Positions 16,319 through 24,068 of a DNA stretch of 26,883 nucleotides are shown in pieces. Each line of letters begins with the position of its first letter. Position 1 is the first letter of the stretch. A program made the position numbers and the translations under genes. A model generated the notes under the pieces. The model was not told the origin of the DNA. It did no database searches and saw nothing but the letters and a program-made list of their open reading frames with translations. Source of the DNA: Bacteroidales bacterium UBA4345 (GTDB lineage Bacteria > Bacteroidota > Bacteroidia > Bacteroidales > Paludibacteraceae); contig DGTD01000027.1 in the NCBI GenBank assembly GCA_002396385.1, positions 1-26,883 of the forward strand, written 5' to 3'.

Positions 16319-16326
16319 CAAATGTA
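16319..16326 (-). promoter_or_regulatory. -7 box of the PL14-like gene
   Basis: Minus strand TACATTTG, an exact TAnnTTTG, 24 bp before the ATG at 16294. No good TTTG lies at the usual -33 spacing. Confidence 0.45.
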
Positions 16327-16414
16327 AGTAAAAAAGCAGAAACAGAGATGCATTGAAAAGAAAAGGCAGACACGATCCTTCCGAGAATCGGTCCAACCGC
16401 CCGACCAAGGAGGG

Positions 16415-16457
16415 GAAAAAACAAGCAGGCCACCCTCAGCAAAAAGAGGTGACCTGC
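16415..16457 (-). terminator. Terminator of the BIG2/DUF2135-like lipoprotein gene
   Basis: Minus strand GCAGGTCACC (16457-16448) pairs with GGTGGCCTGC (16434-16425), 10 bp with one wobble, followed by TTGTTTTTT. It lies 22 bp past the stop. Confidence 0.85.
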
Positions 16458-16478
16458 AAGTTAAACAAACCAGAAAGC

Positions 16479-17555
16479 CTATTGGTTAACGGGTTGCAGA
16501 ATATTTTCAATATAGAGGTCGCCCTCATCATCGACCCTCACATTAGCCACCGGAACATAACCAACTTTGCGGAAACGGTTGCCATTCCAAGAAATTTCCG
16601 GCCAGTTCTTTTTCTTGTTCCACTTGCCATTGTAGTTATAAGAATAGACTTGGCCGTCGAATTCAATTTCGGCACGGAAACCACCCTTCCCGAGGCGGTC
16701 GGCATAGCGGTGAACACTGAATTGGTATTTACCATCCTTTTTCAGTTTGCCCAACGAGTTCCACGAAATATTTTCCACCGCTTTCTCACCGGAATGCGGC
16801 CAGCGGTTATCAACATCTAGTCTGCCACCGCTCCGGCTGGTGAAATTCTTATAACTTATTTCGTTACCCGTAGGCTCAATACAGTGGGCATCGAGGTCAT
16901 CCTGGTTCCAGACCTGTTGGTCGTTCCACATAAGAGTGAACCTGAGGGCGCCACCCACATTTCCGCCTCTTCTCTGCGCTTGTCTCGACATTTCGGTCTG
17001 CCATTCCCTAAGGGTGGCCACCGAGACACGGCAATCGACACTTTGTCCGTCAACCGTAGCCGTAATAATGACCGTTCCCTTCTCCTTCGCATGAACGACA
17101 CCTCTTGAGACAATAGCGACAGAAGAGTCGCTGCTGGTCCAATTGATAAGTGTATCGGTCGCATTCGACGGATAGACACGGGCTTTAAGTTTGGCACGTC
17201 CGCCGCTCTTAATACGTACAGACTTGACATTCAACGAAATGCTGTCGACTCTGACTTTCACGCAGACATGGCAGGTATCGGACTGATCGTCGGCCCAAAC
17301 AACCACATCGGCATTACCGACCTTTTTGCCTCTAATCACCCCATCATCGACACAGACGACGCTAGTATCGGTCGACTCCCAAACCAAGATAGAATCGGGA
17401 AGAGAAGCCGGTGTGATTTTAGCATGAAGCACGTCGCTACTATCAAGCGACAGAGTCACATTGTCAGCATCTAACTCCACGGACTTTACTGCAGGCTGAC
17501 AAGCCACAAAAACAAGTCCGAGTACACAAACCATCAAATAAGTAATCTTTTTCAT
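16479..17555 (-). CDS. Lipoprotein with two BIG2 Ig-like domains and a DUF2135 (YfaP)-like C-terminus
   Basis: A 358-residue lipoprotein. The ATG at 17555 is preferred over an in-frame start at 17597 because it puts a normal signal peptide (MKKITYLMVCVLGLVFVAC) at the N-terminus. Lipid Cys19 is followed by QPAVKS, with no acidic surface-export stretch, so it may stay periplasmic. Two BIG2 repeats at about 24-100 (VKSVELDADNVTLSL...VWESTDTSVVCVDDGVIRGKKVG) and 104-180 (INWTSSDSSVAIVSRGVVHAKEKG) are followed by a C-terminal domain (about 200-330). That domain's motifs FTLMWN, DLDAHCIEPTGNEISY, SGGRLDVD and GKYQFSVHRY match the DUF2135/YfaP pattern of calcium-associated beta-sandwiches. Function unknown; cell-envelope binding is likely. 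It is upstream of, and on the same strand as, the PL14-like gene, but with its own terminator. Confidence 0.82.
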   Translation of the reverse strand: MKKITYLMVCVLGLVFVACQPAVKSVELDADNVTLSLDSSDVLHAKITPASLPDSILVWESTDTSVVCVDDGVIRGKKVGNADVVVWADDQSDTCHVCVKVRVDSISLNVKSVRIKSGGRAKLKARVYPSNATDTLINWTSSDSSVAIVSRGVVHAKEKGTVIITATVDGQSVDCRVSVATLREWQTEMSRQAQRRGGNVGGALRFTLMWNDQQVWNQDDLDAHCIEPTGNEISYKNFTSRSGGRLDVDNRWPHSGEKAVENISWNSLGKLKKDGKYQFSVHRYADRLGKGGFRAEIEFDGQVYSYNYNGKWNKKKNWPEISWNGNRFRKVGYVPVANVRVDDEGDLYIENILQPVNQ

Positions 17556-17741
17556 ATCTCTATAGTGTTTTAATGTTTTGAATAAAACTAAACACAATAA
17601 CTATTCGTATGGTCAAATTACAACCTTGCAACAAAAAAAAGAATAAAGCCACCACATAGCGGGAAGAGCATTTGAACTGGATTCTGTGTCGTAAACAAAA
17701 GAAAAAGATTAAGTGATAATGACAAGAAAGACAGAAATGCT

Positions 17742-17749
17742 TATCTTTG
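17742..17749 (+). promoter_or_regulatory. -7 box of nadC that fixes its start
   Basis: TATCTTTG, an exact consensus, 26 bp before ATG 17776 and inside the longer in-frame extension that opens at 17713. This argues that the extension is not translated. No TTTG lies at -33 spacing. Confidence 0.55.
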
Positions 17750-17775
17750 AAAACAAATACATAAAAATTTTGACT

Positions 17776-18633
17776 ATGGTAGTTAAAACAGAAGACGAAC
17801 TTATTGACGAGTTGATAGACCTATCGTTTGCCGAAGATATCGGCGACGGAGACCACACCACCCTTTGCTGCATACCAGCCGACAAAATGGGCAAGAGCAA
17901 ACTGCTGGTAAAAGAAGAAGGTATTTTAGCAGGAGTTGAGATAGCAAAACGCGTTTTCCACCGCTTTGATCCAGAACTGAAGATAGAGCAACTGCTTCAC
18001 GATGGCGACCACGTAAAACCAGGCGACATTGCGTTCTACGTTACCGGAAAAGACCAAAGCCTGCTACAGACCGAGCGACTGGTGCTGAACATTATGCAGC
18101 GCATGAGCGGCATAGCCACCATGACCAACAAATACGTAAAAGAGTTGGAAGGTACAAAGACACGCGTGCTCGACACCCGCAAAACCACACCAGGCATGCG
18201 TATATTGGAAAAACAGGCCGTAAAGATTGGTGGCGGTTGCAACCACCGTATCGGCTTGTTCGACATGATTCTGCTGAAAGACAACCACGTAGACTTTGCG
18301 GGCGGCATTGCCAACGCCATTAACCGTGCAAAAGCCTACTTGAAAGAGAAAGGCAAGAACCTGAAGATTGAAATCGAGGTCCGCAATATGGATGAGTTGG
18401 AGCAGGCTCTGGCATGCGGCGGTGTAGACCGCATCATGCTCGACAACTTCACCCCAGAACAGACCAAGATTGCGGTAGACCGCATTGGCGGCGCTGTTGA
18501 AACCGAAAGCAGCGGCGGCATTACCTTCGCAACCCTTCGCAAATATGCGGAATGCGGCGTCACCTACATCAGTGTAGGCGCACTCACCCATTCGGTAAAA
18601 GGGCTTGACCTGAGTTTGAAGGCCTGCGAGTAA
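17776..18633 (+). CDS. nadC: Nicotinate-nucleotide diphosphorylase (carboxylating)
   Basis: A 285-residue quinolinate phosphoribosyltransferase. It converts quinolinate and PRPP to nicotinate mononucleotide, CO2 and diphosphate in de novo NAD synthesis. Seen: EDIGDGDHTT near the N-terminus, ERLVLNIMQRMSGIAT (100-115), DTRKTTPGMR (133-142), KIGGGCNHRIGLFDMILLKDNH (150-171; substrate- and phosphate-binding residues), IEVRN, IMLDNF, ESSGGI and ISVGALTHS. Length matches the family (about 280). An upstream in-frame ATG at 17713 would add 21 residues that overlap the promoter and have no counterpart in the family, so 17776 is chosen. nadA and nadB are not in the window. Confidence 0.96.
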   Translation: MVVKTEDELIDELIDLSFAEDIGDGDHTTLCCIPADKMGKSKLLVKEEGILAGVEIAKRVFHRFDPELKIEQLLHDGDHVKPGDIAFYVTGKDQSLLQTERLVLNIMQRMSGIATMTNKYVKELEGTKTRVLDTRKTTPGMRILEKQAVKIGGGCNHRIGLFDMILLKDNHVDFAGGIANAINRAKAYLKEKGKNLKIEIEVRNMDELEQALACGGVDRIMLDNFTPEQTKIAVDRIGGAVETESSGGITFATLRKYAECGVTYISVGALTHSVKGLDLSLKACE

Positions 18634-18658
18634 GAAATATACCCCCCAAAAAACAGAA

Positions 18659-18687
18659 GAGGCAACCACAGGAATGGTTGCCTTTTT
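18659..18687. terminator. Bidirectional terminator between nadC and the YD-repeat gene
   Basis: Perfect 8-bp stem GGCAACCA (18661-18668) / TGGTTGCC (18675-18682) with TTTTT after it on the plus strand, and TCTTCTGTTTTTT after it on the minus strand. It serves both converging genes. Confidence 0.9.
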
Positions 18688-18713
18688 CTTTACTACACAC
18701 AGCATATGCGCCA

Positions 18714-19889
18714 TTATTTGCGATAGACGATATTTCTGTAACGCACGAAATTAGAATCGTCCCACCATTTCGTCCAATTACCATACTTATCGAAAGAGCG
18801 TTTATACGCCACCACCATATTTCTTTTGTCGCCAATCTTATTCACCATTGTCTGCTTTTCGTCGTCATAGACGAACGATTCTATTTTCCATTTCCCGTCA
18901 TCGTAAGTTTTTTCAAGGACCAGTCGGTCTTTTTTGTCAAACTTCCTGACTTTAGAATATTTGTAACGAGGGTTGTTCGACACATAAGACTCTTCGACCA
19001 AACGGTTCGACTTATCGTATTTATAGCGAACAGTCGACTTGTTGCCAACAGAATCGACAGCCACCACTTTAACCATACGGTTCTGTTTGTCGTAGAAGCA
19101 CCGGCCTTTACAGTATCGGCCATTAACACTTCCGGAGAAAGAGGCAAGCCTATTTTCCGCATCCCATTTATAAAAGCACTCCATATTCAGAGAGTTGTAT
19201 TCATCGTACTTGCTGTACGTTCTCAACTCGACCAGCAAAGGAGATCCACTGTCAGTTTCAGACTTACTGTAAGTCACTTTGAAAGCGTTAGAGTCTCTTC
19301 TTATAATATAGCCGTCGCCGTACCAGCGGTTCCGGATGCTAATCAAGGAATCATTATCTGAACAGACGCGAGTTTCAACCAAACGGTCCATAATATCGTA
19401 CTTATTCTTATAGACTGTATTTTTTTGGACCGACTTATAAGAAGTTATATTACCAAACGCATCGAACTCCAAACGGGAATAATCAAGAATAGAGTCATTT
19501 TTGTCGTAACACACATAAGAAATCTGTCCGTTTTTCTTTGTGGAAAGACTAACATTCCTGTAACAACCCGCAAACGTCTCTGTGAAATAGAAAGTTTCCT
19601 TTTGAGTAGTATCAGCCCTATAAGAATAAACATCCCTTTGGGTTAACACACCCTTGCTATAACTCTCATCAAGCAACAGATTTCCCTTCTCATTGAATTC
19701 GCGGTAAGAAGAAGAGACCGTATCATTCTTTAATAGAGACAGTTCCTCGACAGATTTTACAGGTCCCACCAACTCCTTTTTAGAAGAGACAGTCTTTTTC
19801 CTAACGACATTCAGGAAATCGTCGATATTATTTCCATAAACTACACCAGCAGACAAAAACTGCGACAACAGTATTATTATAAACCTCAT
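18714..19889 (-). CDS. Secreted YD/RHS-type repeat protein, function unknown
   Basis: A 391-residue protein with an N-terminal signal peptide (about 1-19) and no other membrane segment. The body is a series of short aromatic-Asp repeats of the YD/RHS kind: FNEKGNLLLDESY, FDAFGNITSY, YDIMDRLVETR, WDAENRLASF, YDKQNRMVKVV, YDKSNRLVEESY, FDKKDRLVLEKTY and FDKYGNWTKWW, with irregular spacing of about 20-45 residues. Such repeats form beta-hairpins or beta-barrels. There is no RHS core DPxG motif and no C-terminal toxin domain, so it is not a polymorphic toxin. Probably periplasmic or outer-membrane-associated. It stands alone, convergent with nadC. Confidence 0.72.
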   Translation of the reverse strand: MRFIIILLSQFLSAGVVYGNNIDDFLNVVRKKTVSSKKELVGPVKSVEELSLLKNDTVSSSYREFNEKGNLLLDESYSKGVLTQRDVYSYRADTTQKETFYFTETFAGCYRNVSLSTKKNGQISYVCYDKNDSILDYSRLEFDAFGNITSYKSVQKNTVYKNKYDIMDRLVETRVCSDNDSLISIRNRWYGDGYIIRRDSNAFKVTYSKSETDSGSPLLVELRTYSKYDEYNSLNMECFYKWDAENRLASFSGSVNGRYCKGRCFYDKQNRMVKVVAVDSVGNKSTVRYKYDKSNRLVEESYVSNNPRYKYSKVRKFDKKDRLVLEKTYDDGKWKIESFVYDDEKQTMVNKIGDKRNMVVAYKRSFDKYGNWTKWWDDSNFVRYRNIVYRK

Positions 19890-19939
19890 GATGACCTAAA
19901 ATGCGTGACAAAATCACTTTAATATAGCACTTACGAACA

Positions 19940-19947
19940 CAAATATA
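19940..19947 (-). promoter_or_regulatory. -7 box of the YD-repeat gene
   Basis: Minus strand TATATTTG, an exact TAnnTTTG, about 50 bp upstream of the ATG at 19889. The -33 box was not recognised. Confidence 0.4.
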
Positions 19948-20116
19948 ACACAAACGCCATATTTTTAGTAAAGAAACAGAAGGAAAGGACTGTTTTTTCA
20001 TAAAGTTACACCTGCAGACAGTCTGGCTAGCGCCATTACACAGGAAGCAGCAGGGCATTCGGCAATAAAACAAGGATAAAAAACGGGAAATGAGGGATTT
20101 AAGAATAAAATTGTTT

Positions 20117-20124
20117 TATTTTTG
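20117..20124 (+). promoter_or_regulatory. -7 box of the ABC transporter gene
   Basis: TATTTTTG, an exact TAnnTTTG, 35 bp before the ATG at 20160. The -33 box is not clear. Confidence 0.5.
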
Positions 20125-20159
20125 CATACTTGAACATATATTATAAAAACCAATAGACA

Positions 20160-21953
20160 ATGAACATCTTCCAACTCGCCAAAAAAGTAGCACCCTTTGT
20201 GAAACCTTACAAATGGATGGTAGTAGGCACCTTAATTATGACCCTTATCGGCTCGTCGATAGCCCAAGTAAACGCCATCGTGCTAGACTGGACGGTAGAC
20301 CAGATAAACAACCTTGTAAATATAGAAAAGGTAGAATGGGGAGCAAGAGCCATCGAAATAATGGGATTTATATCGATAGTTCTGTTAGGGAAAGAAGTAT
20401 TATCGGCAATAATCACCTACCTGCAGCGCTATTTTGGCGAGAAAATGCGCATCTTAGTATCGAAAGACCTTGCACAGGCCATCATCGACAAGGTACTAAC
20501 CTTCAAAGTAGCATTCTTCACTGCCAACAATAACGAAGCCGGCAAGCTCCAGACCCGAATAGACCAAGGAGTGGCCAGCTTATCGAGCACCGTGCAGAAC
20601 GTATTCATCGACTTGCTGCCCATGTTCACCAGCGCTATTTTAGCGCTAATCCTTATGTTTTCGGCCAACGTGAAAGTCGGTTTCACCGCACTCGGCATCC
20701 TGCCCATCTATTTCTACATCACCTATCTTCAAGCAAAGAAGCTAAAGGGATGGCGCAAAGAGATGCGTGGATTCCGTGAGAACAAGAGCCATGGCATTAT
20801 GAACATCATAGAGTCCATCAACGTCATCAAATCGTTCAACCGCGAGCAAATAGAAAGCGACAAGCAGTTAGACATACAGAAAAAGCTGACCGACAACCAA
20901 ATGAAGACACGCAGTGTGGTATTTTTCTTCTTTGGGTTGAAAGGATTTGTCCAACAAATCGGCACCGTACTCATCATCATCCTTACCGCCTACCTCGTAC
21001 TGACCCACGAGCCGGGCATGACCATCGGTAAAATCATGTATCACGTCATGCTGTTCAGCAATGTGGTAGCCCCAATCATGCAGTTGCAACGCGTATTCGA
21101 CGACATGAACGACGCCCTTATCTACGCAGAAGGCTTCTTCGACATTCTTGATTCAGAAAAAGACGTTGAGCCAACAGGCACCTACAAGCCAGAAAAGATA
21201 GAAGGCCACATAGAAATAAGCGGGGTTGACTTCACCTACCCTAACGGGACCAAAGCCCTGCACAACATCAACATGGACATACAAAGTGGCAAAATTACAG
21301 CATTTGTAGGCTTGTCGGGCGCAGGAAAAAGTACCATCGTCAACCTGCTGGACAAATTTTACGAGCCAGACTGCGGCAGCATAAAGTTGGACGGAGTTGA
21401 TTTGAAAGACTACGACACCCAGTACCTGCGCGAGAACATCGGCCTGGTATTGCAGAAAAACCACATCTTCGACGGCACCATAGCCGAAAACATCCTCTAC
21501 GGCGACCCTAGCGCCACAATGGAAGAGGTATACGACGCCGCCCGCAAAGCCTACCTCTACGACCAGGTGATGGCACTACCCGACCAGTTTAACAGCAAGG
21601 CCACCCTACTCTCGGGCGGCCAGCAACAGCGCATAGCCATAGCGCGTATGTTCTTGAAGAACCCGCCAATCATCTTCCTTGACGAGCCAACGGCCAGCCT
21701 CGACGCAGTGGCAACCGAGCAGATAAAGAACAGCATTGACGCTATAAAGAAAGACCGCACCGTCATCATCATCTCACACAGCATCTCGCAGATTATTGAC
21801 AGCGACCTAATCTATGCCCTGCGAAACGGCCGCGTAGAACAAGGCGGCGACCCCGACGAGGTGTACAAACAAGGCGGCATCTACAAAGAGATAGTAGACG
21901 CATCGGCCCGCAGCCTGAACATAGAGAAGATTGCAAAGACGGTAAACGGCTGA
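20160..21953 (+). CDS. ABC exporter half-transporter (fused membrane and ATPase domains)
   Basis: A 597-residue type IV (MsbA-like) half-transporter, expected to act as a dimer in the inner membrane. Six hydrophobic helices at about 18-40, 67-87, 148-168, 172-190, 252-280 and 290-308 form the membrane domain. The nucleotide-binding domain holds Walker A GLSGAGKST (384-392), Q-loop Gln432, signature LSGGQQQR (484-491), Walker B IIFLDEPTASLD (504-515) and H-loop His540. The stretch before the signature (LPDQFNSKATLLSGG) lacks the usual 'VGE.G' X-loop and is about four residues shorter than in typical exporters. Substrate unknown: lipids, peptides or drugs are all possible. The GH5-like gene follows after 38 bp on the same strand and may be cotranscribed. 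Confidence 0.93.
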   Translation: MNIFQLAKKVAPFVKPYKWMVVGTLIMTLIGSSIAQVNAIVLDWTVDQINNLVNIEKVEWGARAIEIMGFISIVLLGKEVLSAIITYLQRYFGEKMRILVSKDLAQAIIDKVLTFKVAFFTANNNEAGKLQTRIDQGVASLSSTVQNVFIDLLPMFTSAILALILMFSANVKVGFTALGILPIYFYITYLQAKKLKGWRKEMRGFRENKSHGIMNIIESINVIKSFNREQIESDKQLDIQKKLTDNQMKTRSVVFFFFGLKGFVQQIGTVLIIILTAYLVLTHEPGMTIGKIMYHVMLFSNVVAPIMQLQRVFDDMNDALIYAEGFFDILDSEKDVEPTGTYKPEKIEGHIEISGVDFTYPNGTKALHNINMDIQSGKITAFVGLSGAGKSTIVNLLDKFYEPDCGSIKLDGVDLKDYDTQYLRENIGLVLQKNHIFDGTIAENILYGDPSATMEEVYDAARKAYLYDQVMALPDQFNSKATLLSGGQQQRIAIARMFLKNPPIIFLDEPTASLDAVATEQIKNSIDAIKKDRTVIIISHSISQIIDSDLIYALRNGRVEQGGDPDEVYKQGGIYKEIVDASARSLNIEKIAKTVNG

Positions 21954-21991
21954 AACAGCAGAACACCGATACCAGTTAACACACAAAAAAA

Positions 21992-23272
21992 ATGGATATG
22001 AAGAAACGATTACTGCCTGTAGTCCCACTACTATTATCGCTAAGTGCCAATGCTACACTAAGCGACAATGACTTCTTCAGCAACGATTATGTAAAAGAAT
22101 GGGGACGTTTAAAGCTAGTCGACAACCAGTTAAGTTCAGAAAAGGAGAAAGCCATACAACTGAAAGGCTGGACCACCTATGGCATTAACAAAAATGGAGC
22201 CATAGACAACCTGACCGACGAAGATTTTGACGCAATGAAAACATGGGGCGCCAACGTCGTCAGGCTGTCGGTCATACCCAAAGACGCCGATTGCGAGTAC
22301 ACCGCAACAACAGACTCGTTGCTGAAAGTATTGATAGAGCGGGCCAGCCAGCGGAAAATGTATGCGATAGTCAACTGGAACATTATCTACGAAGACTATG
22401 CCAAGCACCAGGAGAAAGCAAAAACCATGTTCGGAAACATCAGCAAATGGGCAGCCGAGACCGGGCACAAAAACGTGCTTTACGATATTGCCGGCGCAGG
22501 CAACATCACAGCATCGTGGAACGACCTGAAAAAATACGCAGAAGAGCTACTACCGATAATAGAAGAAAACGACCCCGGAGCAATGGTGATAGTCGGTACG
22601 CCCAATTTCAACCACTATACCAACCTAGCAGCCGAATCGCCAATTGTCGGAACAAAATATCCCAACATAGGCATCCTGTACTCGTGCCAGTTTTACGCCT
22701 GTACACACATAAACACCGTTGACGCCTATATGCGCTCAGCAGCAGCCACCATTCCCCTTTTCGTATCGGAATGGGGTTCCATGAGAATGGATTTGGAGGG
22801 CGACGAACTATGCGCCGAAAATTCAGACCTATTTTTAAGTCACCTCAACCGCGACAACGATGGCAAACAACTGATCAGCTGGCGCTACTGGGTATGGGGA
22901 GACGACGGAGTGGAGTTTGCGGAAACAGGTACCACAAAAGACAACACATCCCCTTATGGCGAGTATATATTAAACGTGATTGGGGATAAGCAAAAAGACT
23001 GTTGTAACCAAGAAGAGGGAACAGTGACACAAGAAGGCTTAACCGAAAGCACAAAAGCCATCAACATCTGTCCGAACCCAACCAGCGGCAAGTTCACGGT
23101 AAGCGCAGAAGGACCTTCACGCATCGACATCTACAACCTGATGGGCGAGAAGGTGTACAGCCAAGAAGCTAAAGGCGAAACTGAAATAGACCAGCAACTG
23201 ACCAACGGCATCTACACCGTCCGCATAACAAACGAAAGAGGAGAGAAGAGTCTGATGCTGATTAAGAAATAA
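21992..23272 (+). CDS. GH5-like T9SS-secreted protein with degraded active site (probable pseudoenzyme)
   Basis: A 426-residue protein (start could also be the ATG at 21998). Signal peptide about 1-21; GH5 barrel about 50-331; T9SS type A tail about 357-426 (INICPNPTSGKFTV to MLIKK). The fold is recognisable: IQLKGWTTYGI, VVRLSV (Arg91), KKYAEELLPIIEENDP, VIVGTPNF, the nucleophile strand FVSEWGS (Glu260) and ISWRYW. Key residues are altered. The NEP motif with the acid/base Glu is AGAGN (Asp165-Ile-Ala-Gly-Ala169-Gly170), the usual DWH is NWN (128-130), and HFYA is QFYA (Gln233). Loss of the acid/base Glu and two active-site His with a preserved fold implies little or no hydrolysis; glycan binding is a reasonable guess. 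No frameshift is seen. It follows the ABC transporter by 38 bp. Confidence 0.88.
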   Translation: MDMKKRLLPVVPLLLSLSANATLSDNDFFSNDYVKEWGRLKLVDNQLSSEKEKAIQLKGWTTYGINKNGAIDNLTDEDFDAMKTWGANVVRLSVIPKDADCEYTATTDSLLKVLIERASQRKMYAIVNWNIIYEDYAKHQEKAKTMFGNISKWAAETGHKNVLYDIAGAGNITASWNDLKKYAEELLPIIEENDPGAMVIVGTPNFNHYTNLAAESPIVGTKYPNIGILYSCQFYACTHINTVDAYMRSAAATIPLFVSEWGSMRMDLEGDELCAENSDLFLSHLNRDNDGKQLISWRYWVWGDDGVEFAETGTTKDNTSPYGEYILNVIGDKQKDCCNQEEGTVTQEGLTESTKAINICPNPTSGKFTVSAEGPSRIDIYNLMGEKVYSQEAKGETEIDQQLTNGIYTVRITNERGEKSLMLIKK

Positions 23273-23290
23273 AAGCAACAGCGTACAAAC

Positions 23291-23328
23291 AAAGAAGAGT
23301 CGCAGGAACACCCCTACGACTCTTCTTT
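23291..23328. terminator. Strong bidirectional terminator after the GH5-like gene
   Basis: Perfect 12-bp stem AAAGAAGAGTCG (23291-23302) / CGACTCTTCTTT (23317-23328), then ATTTTT on the plus strand and GTTTGT on the minus strand. It lies between two converging genes. Confidence 0.88.
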
Positions 23329-23348
23329 ATTTTTCTAATAAATTACTG

Positions 23349-23861
23349 TCACTCCTGAACAAAATTCACGCAACCGCCTACATCTCCAACAGAAAAAACA
23401 ATTTCGGCCGAACGGGCAGATCCGTTGTTCTCTTTCACAATCACGGAATACTCTTTACCTCCATTCTGCGAAACGATCCAAAACCAATCGCATACCTCAT
23501 CTTTACTATTAGCAGGACAAAGTGTGTCAGACTTCGCATTAGACTTGACAATTTCGTATTCTAGGCCATCAGTCAGTTTCCCATACTTTTTATATGAAAC
23601 TACACCCGCGGATGTATCTGCGCAGACATTAAAATATGTAATCCAAGGGTTGTAATTCTTACATTTCAATTTATATTCACCACCTGAATTTGGAACTTGG
23701 ATTGTGACAGCACTTTTATAGTCCGCTCCATCATATTCCCAAATAACTGGAGACCAATTGCCTACTGAATAATCATCCTCACTTTCATCATCGCTACTAC
23801 AGGCAAATCCGAAGAACACAGGCACAGCAAAAAAGAGAAATTTCAAAAAATTGCTTGTCAT
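23349..23861 (-). CDS. Small surface lipoprotein with BACON-like domain
   Basis: A 170-residue lipoprotein. The signal peptide ends FGFAC with lipid Cys21, followed by SSDDESEDD, an acidic run typical of surface-exported Bacteroidota lipoproteins. The mature part has the strand pattern of a BACON-type Ig-like domain: VTIQVPNSGGEYKLKCKN, NPWITYF, DWFWIV, EYSVIVKENNGSARSAEIVFSV and a final VNFVQE (usually V.V.Q at the domain end). BACON domains typically bind glycan or mucin or act as spacers in Bacteroidota surface proteins. The domain is slightly longer than a standard BACON and contains five Cys after the lipid Cys, possibly disulfide-bonded. Stand-alone gene, convergent with the GH5-like gene. 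Confidence 0.75.
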   Translation of the reverse strand: MTSNFLKFLFFAVPVFFGFACSSDDESEDDYSVGNWSPVIWEYDGADYKSAVTIQVPNSGGEYKLKCKNYNPWITYFNVCADTSAGVVSYKKYGKLTDGLEYEIVKSNAKSDTLCPANSKDEVCDWFWIVSQNGGKEYSVIVKENNGSARSAEIVFSVGDVGGCVNFVQE

Positions 23862-23899
23862 CTATTTAATCAATTTGCATTAGACAACACTTAATGAGA

Positions 23900-23907
23900 C
23901 AAAAATA
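23900..23907 (-). promoter_or_regulatory. -7 box of the BACON-like lipoprotein gene
   Basis: Minus strand TATTTTTG, an exact TAnnTTTG, about 38 bp upstream of the ATG at 23861; no clear -33 box. Confidence 0.42.
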
Positions 23908-23994
23908 TGATTTTTTATTGTGCATAGTACGCCGTTAGCATAACAGATACACGATGGGAAAGGGATGTTTCTTTTATAATTGCAGCTGGGTTGC

Positions 23995-24002
23995 TAATTT
24001 TG
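23995..24002 (+). promoter_or_regulatory. -7 box of the small secreted protein gene
   Basis: TAATTTTG, an exact TAnnTTTG, 66 bp before the ATG at 24069; no convincing -33 box. Confidence 0.42.
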
Positions 24003-24068
24003 CTAAATGATAAGTCAAAAATATGAAGAAAAGCTTCATCTATTCAACAAAAACGAAATAAACACAAT

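Noticed and set aside
18714..19889. RHS polymorphic toxin
   Set aside because: Only about 390 residues, with no core cleavage motif, no effector domain and no immunity gene next door.
6741..23272. Polysaccharide utilisation locus
   Set aside because: Carbohydrate-active genes are present, but no SusC/SusD-like pair or hybrid regulator is seen, and housekeeping genes are interspersed.
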